Shown here: positions 19,590-29,134 of the stretch, in pieces | How positions within the stretch are numbered: the stretch's first letter is position 1 | Layout: each line of letters begins with the position of its first letter | Assembly (NCBI GenBank): GCA_964369665.1 | Contig: CAYJFS010000004.1 | Span: forward strand, 45,680-109,679 | DNA from: Bilophila sp964369665 | GTDB taxonomy: Bacteria; Desulfobacterota; Desulfovibrionia; Desulfovibrionales; Desulfovibrionaceae | Length of the DNA: 64,000 nucleotides | Direction: 5' to 3' | The notes under the pieces: generated by a model | Told to the model about the DNA's origin: nothing | Databases searched by the model: none | What the model saw: only the letters and a program-made list of their open reading frames with translations | Program-made: the position numbers and the translations under genes

Positions 19590-19618
19590 TTGACATTACA
19601 GCATTAGTATTGCATACT
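19590..19618 (+). promoter_or_regulatory. Candidate sigma-70 promoter of the RRM-protein gene
   Basis: TTGACA (19590-19595) is a perfect -35 box; after 17 bases comes CATACT (19613-19618), a 4/6 match to the -10 consensus. The predicted leader is about 80 bases. The rest of 19237-19702 is A+T-rich with repeated TATA runs and no gene. Confidence 0.45.
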
Positions 19619-19702
19619 GACTTTTGAGGAGCTGCATTATGTTCAAATGTTTTGAACTTTCAAGGTGCAGGAATGAGGTTTTTTTTTGAGAGGTTTTTTT
19701 TC

Positions 19703-19969
19703 ATGGCGAAGTCTATATATGTTGGTAATCTTCCTTGGTCTGCAACAGAAGATCAGGTTCAAAGTCTTTTTGCTGAATATGGTCAAGTAATGGCTGTAAA
19801 GCTTGTGAATGACCGTGAAACAGGTCGTGCACGTGGCTTTGGGTTTGTTGAAATGGAGGAACCTGGAGCTACTGCTGCTATTGAGGCACTAGATAATGCA
19901 AATTTTGGTGGTCGTACATTACGTGTGAATGAGGCCAAACCACGTGCACCACGTGCACCTCGATATTGA
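19703..19969 (+). CDS. RNA-binding protein with a single RRM
   Basis: A small cytoplasmic RNA-binding protein of 88 residues, starting MAKSIYVGNLPWSAT. RNP-2 is IYVGNL and RNP-1 is RGFGFVEM; the tail KPRAPRAPRY is basic. This matches the short bacterial RRM proteins of cyanobacteria and delta-proteobacteria, often linked to RNA folding or stress. The start at 19703 is chosen because GAGAGG precedes it and the RRM begins at residue 3; an upstream in-frame ATG at 19652 would add a tail unlike the family. Confidence 0.93.
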   Translation: MAKSIYVGNLPWSATEDQVQSLFAEYGQVMAVKLVNDRETGRARGFGFVEMEEPGATAAIEALDNANFGGRTLRVNEAKPRAPRAPRY

Positions 19970-20003
19970 TATTATTGATTTTTTAATAGTATAAAAATTG
20001 AAT

Positions 20004-20030
20004 AAAAACCCTAGGAAACTAGGGTTTTTA
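20004..20030. terminator. Bidirectional terminator after the RRM gene
   Basis: AAAAACCCTAG and CTAGGGTTTTT pair perfectly around GAAA. It sits between the convergent RRM gene and the acyltransferase gene. Confidence 0.85.
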
Positions 20031-20068
20031 TGTATTTAAATTTATTTTTCTATGATAACTTTAATAAG

Positions 20069-20914
20069 CTATTTGTTTTTAGTATAGTTTTTGAATTCTT
20101 GATGGGTCCAATCTGCAATAGATGTTTTAATAAAATTACAGATGTCCTCGTGTTCTTGTTTTCCATTTCCTATGATATGTATAGGGTTGGAGAAAGTAAA
20201 ATGAATAGTTTTTTTTGTCTGAATACGACCAAAGTCTTTTATTAAATAACCATTGCCCCATGCATCTGATTTAAGTGCTAATGGAATGACTGGTACATGG
20301 GCATATTTAGCAAGTTTAATACCAATGCTATTAAATTTTTCAGGAATGAAGTTTGTTGAACGTGTGCTTTGTGGAAAAATAATGATAGAGATACCTGATT
20401 TAAGCCTCTTGAGACCTTCTTCTAGGATAACAGAAAAGTCTTTTCTAGGATTTATTCTTTCTATAGTAATTGGATCTCTGGAGCGCAGAACATCTCCAAA
20501 AAATGGATATGAAAGGAGGCTGTTTTTTATAACAAATGTCGTTGGTTTCCAAGGTTGAATGATTGATGGAAGAACAAAGGTTTCTAGAGTACTCATATGA
20601 TTAGCTATAATAACACAAGGTTCTTTAGTCGTATGTATGTATTTGATACCTTGTACTTCTATATGACAGCCTGTTTTTTCTAAGATATGAACAGTACACT
20701 CGCTGCTATGAATCCAGTCTTCAGCAGTATATTTATTATGGTGTGCTTTATATCCAGACTTCATAATAAGCCAAATAGTTTTAATATAAAAATATATGCT
20801 TGGTAACAGTCTTGCAAATAGAGAGATTTTTTGTGGATGTGTTTTATAAGAAGACATACTAAATATATATGATTTATTATTCATATTCATACTTTTTATT
20901 ATTCTGTAATGCAT
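20069..20914 (-). CDS. PlsC-family acyltransferase (1-acylglycerol-3-phosphate type)
   Basis: Probably transfers an acyl chain in phospholipid synthesis at the inner membrane. The acyltransferase block I appears as NHMSTLETF, in which the usual aspartate of NHxSxxD is glutamate, and block III as IIIFPQSTRST, in which the usual FPEGTRS has Q-S. These changes make the exact substrate uncertain. A hydrophobic N-terminal segment (FARLLPSIYFYIKTIWLIM) precedes them. The 5' end overlaps the end of rarA by 38 bases; starts at 20890 or 20857 are possible and none has a strong ribosome-binding site. Confidence 0.83.
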   Translation of the reverse strand: MHYRIIKSMNMNNKSYIFSMSSYKTHPQKISLFARLLPSIYFYIKTIWLIMKSGYKAHHNKYTAEDWIHSSECTVHILEKTGCHIEVQGIKYIHTTKEPCVIIANHMSTLETFVLPSIIQPWKPTTFVIKNSLLSYPFFGDVLRSRDPITIERINPRKDFSVILEEGLKRLKSGISIIIFPQSTRSTNFIPEKFNSIGIKLAKYAHVPVIPLALKSDAWGNGYLIKDFGRIQTKKTIHFTFSNPIHIIGNGKQEHEDICNFIKTSIADWTHQEFKNYTKNK

Positions 20915-22118
20915 GTTTTTTCTTTATATTTTTTTTCCAAGTATTAAGTTCTACTTCTTTTCCTTGGTTTTTAGCAAAATAAAACATTTGGTTAGATATA
21001 GACTCTGGAATATAATTTTGGTCAACCCAAGAGTATGGATAGTTGTGTGGATATTTATATCCATCACCATATCCATATTCTTTTTGTAAGCTTGTTGAAG
21101 CATTACGAAGATGTAAAGGAACTGGTTGAGCACCATGCCTTCGTACTTCTTTAATAGCATTATTATATGCTAGATATGTTGAATTACTTTTACAGGCAAG
21201 AGATAAGTAAACAACAGTTTGAGAAAGTGGTATACGACCTTCAGGCATACCAATAGATTCTACAGCATGTTGGCATGCTACAGCTAAAGTGAGTGCTTGT
21301 GGGTCACCAAGACCTATATCTTCTGCTGCAGAAACAATAAGTCTTCTACAAATAAATAATGGATCTTCACCAGCTTCTAGGAGACATGCAAGATAGTATA
21401 AAGCAGCATCTGGATCACTACCACGGATAGATTTAATGATAGCAGAAATATACTCATAGTGGCTGTCTCCATTTTTATCATATTTATTAAGTATATTGGG
21501 CAGATTAGTTTTTATATCATTAGGATCTCTTTTCTTTTCTGGGACTGTTGAAAGATATTCAATAAGATTAATAAGCATTCTTGCATCACCATGAACGATT
21601 TTTGTAAGAATATCTATACTTTCTTCTGGCATAGGCATACTAAGATTTTTTAATCCTTGTTGAGCAATCAATTTAAGATCTGCATGGCTTAATTGTTTTA
21701 GTTGAAAAAGATGTAGTCTTGAGAGGAGTTGCTTTGTAATACTAAATGAAGGATTTTCAGTCGTTGTAGCAATAACTATAAGTTCACCAGATTCAAGAAG
21801 TGGTAAAAAAAAGTCTTGCTGTGTTTTAGAAAATCGATGTATTTCATCTAAAATAAGAATTTCTATATTTGAAATTTGGCGTCGTAAATTTTGTAAGCTT
21901 GTTTCTGAAGCACTTACTCTAAGGACGTTTTGGCTTCGTGTATAAGATAAGAGTAAAGCTAGAGTTGATTTCCCACAGCCTGGGGGTCCAAAAAATAGGA
22001 TACTTGGTAAACGTTTACTTATTAAAAAGTTTTGTAAACGTTCAGTAAGATGTTTTTGCCCAACAAAAGTATCAAAAGTCTTTGGCCGTAGTTGTTCCGA
22101 TAAAGGTATATGATTCAT
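20877..22118 (-). CDS. rarA: Replication-associated recombination protein RarA (MgsA)
   Basis: An AAA+ ATPase acting at stalled replication forks. N-terminus LSEQLRPKTFDTFVGQKHL, Walker A FFGPPGCGKSTLA, Walker B ILDEIHRFSKTQQD, sensor IATTTENPSF, then the family C-terminal block IRGSDPDAALYYLACLLEAGEDP, RRLIVSAAEDIGLGDPQA and LHLRNAST. The 413-residue length is usual. The downstream acyltransferase gene overlaps its end. Confidence 0.94.
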   Translation of the reverse strand: MNHIPLSEQLRPKTFDTFVGQKHLTERLQNFLISKRLPSILFFGPPGCGKSTLALLLSYTRSQNVLRVSASETSLQNLRRQISNIEILILDEIHRFSKTQQDFFLPLLESGELIVIATTTENPSFSITKQLLSRLHLFQLKQLSHADLKLIAQQGLKNLSMPMPEESIDILTKIVHGDARMLINLIEYLSTVPEKKRDPNDIKTNLPNILNKYDKNGDSHYEYISAIIKSIRGSDPDAALYYLACLLEAGEDPLFICRRLIVSAAEDIGLGDPQALTLAVACQHAVESIGMPEGRIPLSQTVVYLSLACKSNSTYLAYNNAIKEVRRHGAQPVPLHLRNASTSLQKEYGYGDGYKYPHNYPYSWVDQNYIPESISNQMFYFAKNQGKEVELNTWKKNIKKKHALQNNKKYEYE

Positions 22119-22392
22119 AGTTAGCTTTATTTATAATCATTAATTTTGAATGCAATATATGTAATATAAGTATCTTGTAAAGATTGTTTATTGATGGAGT
22201 ATTATGTACATATAGTTGCTTGTTAGTATAAAGGATTCTTTATTGAATGGAAAGGATACTTCTATTATTAAACTTAATAAGATAGTACTAAATTTATGTG
22301 TAGTTCTATTTATTTATGCTAATATTATAGTAAATTTTTATATGTATAGATTCAATTAAGCTGATAAAATTTAGATAAAGAGTATAAGAATT

Positions 22393-23172
22393 ATGAAAGA
22401 TAATAAAAAAGGTTCTAATAAAGAACATACTTGGAATTATCCAAGGATGTTTTTTCTTAGTTCGGATCAATGGAATGATCCTTATATACTTAGTGAAGAA
22501 GAATCACATCATCTTTCTCGTGTTTTGCGTGTTCAGAAAGGTGAAAAAGTTTGTGTTTTAGATGGTAAGGGTCGTGTAGGACATTTTTTTGTAGAAAAAT
22601 TTTCTAAGAATAGGGTTTTATTATCTTTAATAGAAGAAAAAGTTTTTTCTGAACCTATAAATAAGGTTATTTTGGCTATTGCTTGGACAAAAGCTATACG
22701 GCGTAGTTGGATTTTTGAAAAAATCGTTGAACTTGGAGCATGGGCATTATGGCTATGGAAAGCAGAGCATAGCCAAGTAACAGTAAACAAAAATCATCAA
22801 CAAACATGGTTTAACCAGATAATTTCAGGGGGTAAACAATGCAGAAATCCTTGGTTTCCTCAAATCAAAATTTTGCCAGGGGGGATACCTGACATTATTT
22901 CTTATTCTGAACAAATCAACTGTGTACATCGGCAAATGTTTGTAGAGAATACATGTGGACCTGCAATAAAGCTTAAGCCTACAATGTTAAATCAAAATGG
23001 AGTTACAGTTTGTGTTATTGGACCTGAAGGTGGTTTTTCTATGCAAGAGGTAGAGAAATTAAAAGATACAGGTTTTTTACCACTTACTTTGGGTGATAGA
23101 GTCTTACGCTGGGAAACAGCTGCAATGCTTTGTTTAGGTTTACATTGGTGGGGAAATAGTTTTATTGATTAA
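22393..23172 (+). CDS. rsmE: 16S rRNA m3U1498 methyltransferase RsmE
   Basis: Methylates U1498 in the decoding region of 16S rRNA. N-terminal PUA-like part: HHLSRVLRVQKGEKVCVLDGKG. C-terminal SPOUT knot: VIGPEGGFSMQEVEKL and LGDRVLRWETAAM, the SAM-binding trefoil signature. At 259 residues it is slightly longer than usual owing to an N-terminal lead. It is convergent with ubiE, with only five bases between stops. Confidence 0.93.
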   Translation: MKDNKKGSNKEHTWNYPRMFFLSSDQWNDPYILSEEESHHLSRVLRVQKGEKVCVLDGKGRVGHFFVEKFSKNRVLLSLIEEKVFSEPINKVILAIAWTKAIRRSWIFEKIVELGAWALWLWKAEHSQVTVNKNHQQTWFNQIISGGKQCRNPWFPQIKILPGGIPDIISYSEQINCVHRQMFVENTCGPAIKLKPTMLNQNGVTVCVIGPEGGFSMQEVEKLKDTGFLPLTLGDRVLRWETAAMLCLGLHWWGNSFID

Positions 23173-23177
23173 AAGGA

Positions 23178-23879
23178 TTACTTCATTTTTTCAGCAACAT
23201 AAAGATGAACAATACCTGATGTAATAGGTTGATAGTATACTGGATAAAATCCAGAAATATAGAGTTCGTTTATAAATTCACATGGTGTAGGAAATTCCAT
23301 AATACTTTCTGCAAGATAGGTGTATGCTGATGAATTTTTTGTTATTTTTCCAATTAAAGGTAAAATTTTTGTGAGGTAAAAGTTATAGAATCCAAACCAA
23401 ACACGTTTTTTCCCTGTCCCAAATTCTAGTATAGAAAGTTTTCCTCCAGGAATAAGTACTCTAGCAAGTTCAGCAAGTGTTTCCAAACGTGGTACTGTAT
23501 TTCGGATACCAAAAGCTATTGTAATTCCATCTACACAGGCATTTTGTAAAGGGAGCTTTTTTGCATTTGCTGTAATAGGAAAAATTTTTGTAGTTTCTAG
23601 TTGTTTAATTTTTTGTTTACCATATGAGAGCATATCAAAACAAATATCCATTGCCAGAATATTTAGGTCAGGATGTAGTTTATTAAGAGCTATAGATACA
23701 TCTAATGTTCCAGCAGCAATATCAAGTACAGTGTTTGTAGTTTTAGGGATGATAGTTTCAACAAGGCATTTGCGCCAATAGATGTCTAAACCTCCACTAA
23801 GAATTCTATTCATTGGATCATACCATTTTGTAATATGTCCAAACATAGAAGAAATTTTTTGGTCATGCATATTTGTCAT
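23178..23879 (-). CDS. ubiE: Demethylmenaquinone methyltransferase UbiE/MenG
   Basis: SAM-dependent C-methylation in the last step of menaquinone synthesis. Family signature: FGHITKWYDPMNRILSGGLDIYWRK at the start, VLDIAAGTLDVSIAL as the SAM loop (the usual GTGD is altered to AGTLD), VDGITIAFGIRNTVPR and LSILEFGTG. The 233-residue length is normal. Two closely spaced ATGs (MTNMHDQ) make the start uncertain by three residues. Confidence 0.93.
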   Translation of the reverse strand: MTNMHDQKISSMFGHITKWYDPMNRILSGGLDIYWRKCLVETIIPKTTNTVLDIAAGTLDVSIALNKLHPDLNILAMDICFDMLSYGKQKIKQLETTKIFPITANAKKLPLQNACVDGITIAFGIRNTVPRLETLAELARVLIPGGKLSILEFGTGKKRVWFGFYNFYLTKILPLIGKITKNSSAYTYLAESIMEFPTPCEFINELYISGFYPVYYQPITSGIVHLYVAEKMK

Positions 23880-24071
23880 TATATAGAGTATACCACATGT
23901 ATTTATTGATTTTTTTATGAGAATAAATATGTAAGGAATGTGACTAGTTTTACTAGCTATTATTTATACTTATAATGTTATTTACAATCTTATGCAAACT
24001 TTATACAGGAGTATAAGTTGGGTTAAAATTTGTACAGTTTGAGTTTTTATTAAAAATTTATTGAATAATGT

Positions 24072-25340
24072 TTATTCATAAGTTTCTGTACCAGTACAGA
24101 GTGTACTTGATTCACATTCTTCATCAAAAGGATCTTTTCCAAAATCATTTTCAAGTCTAGATATGAGTAGTGCACCAATAGCATCACCAAAGGTGTTTAA
24201 ACTAGTTCTTACCATATCTAAGATACGATCAATACCAGCAATAAGTGTTATTGCTTCAAGTGGGATACCTACTTGTGTAAAAACAAGGCTAATCATAATT
24301 ACACCAGCTCCTGGTACTCCTGCTGTACCAATGGAGGCTAATAATCCCATAATTATGATGATAATCTGTTTTTCAAGACCTAATGTAATACCATATATTT
24401 CTGAAGCAAATACTGCAGCAACACCCATATAGATAGCTGTTCCATCCATATTAATAGTGTTTCCAAGGGGAATAGAGAAACTAGCAACACCTTTAGAAGC
24501 TCCAAGACGTCTTACTGCCTGGAGATTTGTAGGTAACACTGCTGCACTAGAACATGTTGTAAAACCAATAAAAATAGGTTCTGCAAGATTTTTAAGAACT
24601 TTTATTATAGGAAGATTGACTATTTTAATGAGTGGTAGATAACATATAATAATATGTATGATAGAAGCTAAATATACGACAAGTATAAATTTACTTAGTG
24701 GTAAAAGTATGTTTAAGCCATGTGCACTGATAGTGTAAGCTATAAGGCCAAAGACTCCAATAGGAGCATACATCATTACAATGTTAGTCATCCTGACCAT
24801 TGTGTCACCAATCAACTCAAAGCTTTTTAGTAGGGGTGTTCCTAGTTCACCAAGAGAGCTTAATGCAAAACCAAACATGACAGCAAAGAAAATAACTTGA
24901 AGCATATTACCATTAGCTAGTGCTTCTATAGGGTTTAAAGGGACAATACTAATAAGTGTTTGGATAATACTAGGTGGCGCAACTTCCTTTACCTGAATAT
25001 TTTCTGTGATGAAATGGACACCAAAACCTGGTTGAAGAATATTTGCACAAATAAGCCCAATAATAATAGCAAGAGCTGTTGTTGAGAAATAATAAATAAG
25101 TGTTTTTATAGCCACACGGCCTAATTTTTTTATATCATGAATACTAGCTGCTCCAGCTACAATAGTAGCAAGAACAAGTGGAACAACAACCATACGAATA
25201 AGTGTGATGAATAGTTGGCCAAGGGGACGTAAATATGTTGATGTTATATTTTCAGAAAAAAAGGTGCCTGCTATGATTCCAAGTATAAATCCTATAATCA
25301 TTTGGACAGGTAAACTTATTTTAGGTTTGGCATTTGCCAT
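24072..25340 (-). CDS. Sodium/proton:dicarboxylate (glutamate/aspartate) symporter, DAACS family
   Basis: An inner-membrane carrier importing C4-dicarboxylates or acidic amino acids. The 422 residues carry eight or more hydrophobic segments and the DAACS hallmarks: the serine-rich FTTCSSAAVLP re-entrant loop and NTINMDGTAIYMGVAAVF. GVPGAGVIM and AGIDRILDMVRTSLNTFGD complete the substrate/Na site. The arginine in DRILDMVRT suits acidic substrates. A host-dependent bacterium could draw on host glutamate this way. GGAGAC precedes the start. Confidence 0.93.
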   Translation of the reverse strand: MANAKPKISLPVQMIIGFILGIIAGTFFSENITSTYLRPLGQLFITLIRMVVVPLVLATIVAGAASIHDIKKLGRVAIKTLIYYFSTTALAIIIGLICANILQPGFGVHFITENIQVKEVAPPSIIQTLISIVPLNPIEALANGNMLQVIFFAVMFGFALSSLGELGTPLLKSFELIGDTMVRMTNIVMMYAPIGVFGLIAYTISAHGLNILLPLSKFILVVYLASIIHIIICYLPLIKIVNLPIIKVLKNLAEPIFIGFTTCSSAAVLPTNLQAVRRLGASKGVASFSIPLGNTINMDGTAIYMGVAAVFASEIYGITLGLEKQIIIIIMGLLASIGTAGVPGAGVIMISLVFTQVGIPLEAITLIAGIDRILDMVRTSLNTFGDAIGALLISRLENDFGKDPFDEECESSTLCTGTETYE

Positions 25341-25638
25341 ATAGTCTCCTTAAATTATTAGGCCACTAAACTTATTTGAAGTCTTTTGTGTGATGAAGAT
25401 AAATTCATTTTCGCAAGATATGTATATGTTCATTTAATGAAGGTCAAGTGTCATAATTGTTTCATTTGTTAAGAAGTAAGTAGTATGTGTAGTTAAATAG
25501 TTTTTATGACTATGTACTTTTATTACTATTGTTTTAATAAACTTTGGTTATATAATATGTTATAACCTATTGTTTTTTTATAATTTTTATAGTCGATTTT
25601 GTAATAGCTTAAAGTAACTATAAATTTTATTTAAAAAT
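25341..25638. other. Intergenic region without visible gene
   Basis: Between the symporter and the heptose-phosphate adenylyltransferase gene. A+T-rich; I see no gene and no clear terminator. Confidence 0.4.
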
Positions 25639-26142
25639 TTATTTGTTTTTATTTATTTTTTTTAAAATGTTTGTTGTAGAGTGTCCAGGTACTAGGGGCA
25701 AACTAAGTACTTTTCCATTGTTTTTTTCTACACATTCTTTGCCTACTATTTGATCAACAGGCCAGTCTCCACCTTTAATAAGGATATCAGGACAAATAGC
25801 TTCGATAAGTTTTATTGGTGTTTCTTCATCAAAAGAAATGACAAAGTCTACGGATTCAAGATGAGCAAGAACATATGCACGACAATGAAGAGGGTTAAGA
25901 GGTCTGTCATCACCTTTGGATTGTTTCTTTACAGAAACATCACTATTAAGAGCAACAATAAGGATATCTCCATAGGCTTTTGCTTGAGTGAGAAGTGTAA
26001 CATGGCCAGGATGGAGTATGTCATAACAGCCATTTGTAAAAATAATTTTTTTCCCTGTGTTTTTTATTGTTTTAAGTATAGAAGTGAGTTCTTCTAAGTT
26101 GACGATTTTTTTATGTTTTAGAGGATAGGTTTTCGTAGTCAT
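25639..26142 (-). CDS. rfaE2: D-glycero-beta-D-manno-heptose 1-phosphate adenylyltransferase (RfaE2/HldC)
   Basis: Activates heptose for the LPS inner core. Nucleotidyltransferase signature: FTNGCYDILHPGHVTLL (HxGH) with IVALNSDVSVKKQSKG and ILIKGGDWPVDQIVG. At 167 residues it corresponds to the second domain of bifunctional HldE only; a separate kinase gene is expected elsewhere. trpS lies just downstream on the same strand, and the glycosyltransferase at 49205 fits the same LPS pathway. Confidence 0.92.
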   Translation of the reverse strand: MTTKTYPLKHKKIVNLEELTSILKTIKNTGKKIIFTNGCYDILHPGHVTLLTQAKAYGDILIVALNSDVSVKKQSKGDDRPLNPLHCRAYVLAHLESVDFVISFDEETPIKLIEAICPDILIKGGDWPVDQIVGKECVEKNNGKVLSLPLVPGHSTTNILKKINKNK

Positions 26143-26164
26143 AATTATTTACTGTAATTTCAGG

Positions 26165-27157
26165 CTAAATATGAATAGCATTGCGAACTTGTTCCATAGT
26201 TTTTTCTGCTTCTACAGATGCTTTTTTCATTCCATCATGGAGTATAGTTTTAAGAAGATCTTTTTTTTTAGAAAAGTACATACGTTGTTCATGAATAGGT
26301 TCAAGAAATAGTGTAAGGTTGGTAAGAAAGATTTTTTTACAATCTACACATCCAAGTGAAGCTGTCGTACAACCTATACGGATTTCTTTTTGAGTTTCAG
26401 GCTTAGAAAGTAAAATATGATAAGGAAAAAGATTACAAACATCAGGATTTCCAGGATCATTTTTTTTGAGCCTAGCAGGGTCTGTAAACATTTTTTGTAT
26501 CTTAGCTTGTATTTCAGCTATTGAATCTTTTAAGTAAATAGCATTATCATAGCTTTTAGACATTTTTCGACCATCAAGACCTGGACATTTGGCTGCTGGT
26601 GTTAAGCTTTCTTTTGGTTCTAGGAATATTGGTCTATAGATATGGTTAAAACGCCTAGCTATTTCACGAGTAAGTTCAAGGTGAGGCAGTTGATCTTGAC
26701 CAACAGGCACTAGATCCGGACGATAGATCAAAATATCTGCAGCCATAAGGACTGGATAGCCAAGAAAGCCAAAATTACTTAAATCTGCTGTTGTAAGCTC
26801 TTGTTGTTGCTCTTTATAGGTAGGGTTACGTTCTAACCAACTTAAAGGGGTAATCATACCAAATAAAAGGTTAAGTTCTGCATGTTGCTTTACTTTAGAC
26901 TGTTGAAAAATAGTGGTTTTTTGGGGATCAATACCAATAGCAAGCCAGTCAATAATAAGGTCATAAATATATTCATGAAGGTGTTCAGTGTGTGTATAAT
27001 TACTTGTAAGGGCATGCCAATCTGCAATAAAAAAGAAAGTTTCTGTTGTTTCTTGTAAAGAAAGCCATTTTTTTAATGCTCCAAAATAGTGTCCTATATG
27101 TAAAGGGCCTGTAGGACGCATTCCTGAAACAGCACGTTGTATTGTATCTTTAGGCAT
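26165..27157 (-). CDS. trpS: Tryptophan--tRNA ligase
   Basis: Class I synthetase charging tRNA-Trp. GMRPTGPLHIGHYFGAL contains HIGH near the start and GRKMSKSYDN carries KMSKS. Start chosen at 27157 (MPKDTIQRAVSG), which sits at the family N-terminus and avoids overlap with the upstream protease gene; AGAGCT lies upstream. The protein is 330 residues, with usual features such as GYPVLMAADILIY and PVGQDQLPHLELTREIARRFN. It follows the M50 gene closely. Confidence 0.95.
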   Translation of the reverse strand: MPKDTIQRAVSGMRPTGPLHIGHYFGALKKWLSLQETTETFFFIADWHALTSNYTHTEHLHEYIYDLIIDWLAIGIDPQKTTIFQQSKVKQHAELNLLFGMITPLSWLERNPTYKEQQQELTTADLSNFGFLGYPVLMAADILIYRPDLVPVGQDQLPHLELTREIARRFNHIYRPIFLEPKESLTPAAKCPGLDGRKMSKSYDNAIYLKDSIAEIQAKIQKMFTDPARLKKNDPGNPDVCNLFPYHILLSKPETQKEIRIGCTTASLGCVDCKKIFLTNLTLFLEPIHEQRMYFSKKKDLLKTILHDGMKKASVEAEKTMEQVRNAIHI

Positions 27158-27177
27158 GTAGAGCTCTTTTTTGTTTA

Positions 27178-27852
27178 TTATGGAAGTCCAAATAAAAAAG
27201 TACACATTTGTATGGAGATAGTTACTAGAGGGTAGAGTATATAACTTAATACACCTGTTATAATAAGAAGTATAAAAATAATAAAACCATAGCGTTCAGA
27301 AAGCATATATGTATAGCCTATGTTATTAGGAAGGATGCCCCAAAGAATTTTACTTCCATCTAAAGGTGGAATAGGTAGTAAGTTAAGCCATGCAAGAGTA
27401 AAGTTAATAGCAATACTTCCAGAAAGCATTAGAAAGAAGTATGTCCAAATAGAAGAATGTTGCCAAAGGTTAGGAGGAAATATTTCTAAAAAAATACGTA
27501 ATAATAATCCAGAAATAAGTGCTAATAGAAAATTTGCTGCAGGCCCAGCAAAAGATACAAGAATAGTATCTTTACGTATATTATGGAAATTTCTAGCGTT
27601 AATAGGTACAGGCTTAGCCCAACCAAAAATGAATGGACTTGTTAAACTTGTTATAACAAAAACAAATAAGCCAAGTGGATCAATGTGTGGTATGGGATTA
27701 AGTGTTATTCTTCCAAGCATTGCAGCTGTTGGATCTCCACGGCGTTGTGCCATCCAACCATGGGCTACTTCATGTAGAATTATACCTAATGTAAGAGGAA
27801 CAAGGGCTACAGCCAGTCGTCTTATAGCATTTGCAATATCAAAATCAAACAT
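27178..27852 (-). CDS. Site-2 protease family (M50) membrane metalloprotease
   Basis: A polytopic inner-membrane zinc protease. HEVAHGWMAQRRGDPTA contains HExxH inside the first hydrophobic stretch. NLLPIPPLDGSKIL provides the second zinc-site motif (NxxPxxxLDG). At 224 residues without a PDZ domain it belongs to the short YwhC-like branch found next to trpS in many delta-proteobacteria. Its substrate is unknown. It lies between tyrS and trpS with gaps of a few bases, so the three are probably one transcript. Confidence 0.92.
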   Translation of the reverse strand: MFDFDIANAIRRLAVALVPLTLGIILHEVAHGWMAQRRGDPTAAMLGRITLNPIPHIDPLGLFVFVITSLTSPFIFGWAKPVPINARNFHNIRKDTILVSFAGPAANFLLALISGLLLRIFLEIFPPNLWQHSSIWTYFFLMLSGSIAINFTLAWLNLLPIPPLDGSKILWGILPNNIGYTYMLSERYGFIIFILLIITGVLSYILYPLVTISIQMCTFLFGLP

Positions 27853-27855
27853 CTA

Positions 27856-29052
27856 TTAAATTACCATTAAACGTAAAAAACGTTTTTTCCCAAGTTTTAT
27901 AATATATGATCCAGGTTCTATAGGATCGTCACTATTTATATAACGTTGACCATCTATTGAAAGAGAACCTTGTTTTATGAGCCTTTTAGCTTCACTTCGA
28001 GATGTACAAAGTCCAGAATCATTAAGAATAATAGGTGGTTTACTTGTTTCTCCATATACACATGTAAACTCTGTTATGTTTTCTGGTGTGTTCCGATGGA
28101 CAAAAACAGAGTTAAATTCTTGTTGAGCTTGTTGAGCTTGTTCTTTTGTATGATAGTGAGCTACAACTTCAAAAGCAAGATTTTCTTTAACTGTTTTAGG
28201 GTGGAGTATATTGTCTTGAACCTGCTGCTTTAGTGTTGTAATTTCTGATAAAGATTTAGTAGAAATAAGTTCATAAAACCTCCACATAAGTTCATCAGAA
28301 ATAGACATTATTTTTCCAAATTGTGTATTTGGTGGTTCATTAATACCAATATAGTTTCCATAAGATTTAGACATCTTTTGAATACCATCAAGACCTTCCA
28401 ATATAGGCATTGTAAGGATGCATTGAGGCTTAAGACCATAGTGCTCCATTAATGTTCGACCAACAAGTAAGTTAAACTTTTGATCTGTTCCACCTAACTC
28501 TATATCGCAATTAAGCGCAACAGAATCATAACCTTGCATAAGTGGATAAATAAACTCATGAAGAGATATTGGTATATGTTCTTTATACCGTTTTGAGAAG
28601 TCATCTCTTTCAAGCATACGTGCAAGTGTATAGTGAGATGTTAAGCGAATGAAGTCAACTGCTGATAGTGCATTAAGCCAGGAAGAATTAAATTCTATAC
28701 ATGTTTTTTTAGGATCAAGGATTTTAAAAATTTGTTTTTTATAGGTTTCTGCATTTGTTTGAATTTGTTCATGTGTGAGTGCTGGTCGAGTTGTAGATCT
28801 ACCTGATGGGTCACCTATGAGCCCTGTAAAGTCTCCTATAAGAAAAACAACTTTATGACCAAGTTCTTGAAAATGTCGAAGTTTGTGAATAAGCACGGTG
28901 TGACCAAGATGTAGGTCTGGAGCCGTTGGGTCAAAACCTGCCTTTACAACAAGAGGATTACCTGTACATAATTTTTTAGTTAATTCTTCTTCATTGATAA
29001 GTTCAACACAACCACGTTTGATGTATTGTATTTGGTCATCAATGTTTGGCAT
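27856..29052 (-). CDS. tyrS: Tyrosine--tRNA ligase
   Basis: Class I synthetase charging tRNA-Tyr. HLGHTVLIHKLRHFQ is the HIGH motif, GLDGIQKMSKSYGNYI the KMSKS loop, and an S4 RNA-binding domain closes the protein (SRSEAKRLIKQGSLSIDG). The 398-residue length and long insert place it in the TyrZ-like branch. First gene of a tyrS-M50-trpS run. Confidence 0.96.
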   Translation of the reverse strand: MPNIDDQIQYIKRGCVELINEEELTKKLCTGNPLVVKAGFDPTAPDLHLGHTVLIHKLRHFQELGHKVVFLIGDFTGLIGDPSGRSTTRPALTHEQIQTNAETYKKQIFKILDPKKTCIEFNSSWLNALSAVDFIRLTSHYTLARMLERDDFSKRYKEHIPISLHEFIYPLMQGYDSVALNCDIELGGTDQKFNLLVGRTLMEHYGLKPQCILTMPILEGLDGIQKMSKSYGNYIGINEPPNTQFGKIMSISDELMWRFYELISTKSLSEITTLKQQVQDNILHPKTVKENLAFEVVAHYHTKEQAQQAQQEFNSVFVHRNTPENITEFTCVYGETSKPPIILNDSGLCTSRSEAKRLIKQGSLSIDGQRYINSDDPIEPGSYIIKLGKKRFLRLMVI

Positions 29053-29134
29053 ATATAGTATCCTTATGGTATTTTTGTTGTGTATAGATAGTAAATGCTT
29101 AATTTACAAATGAAAAGCTTGTATATACATTTTA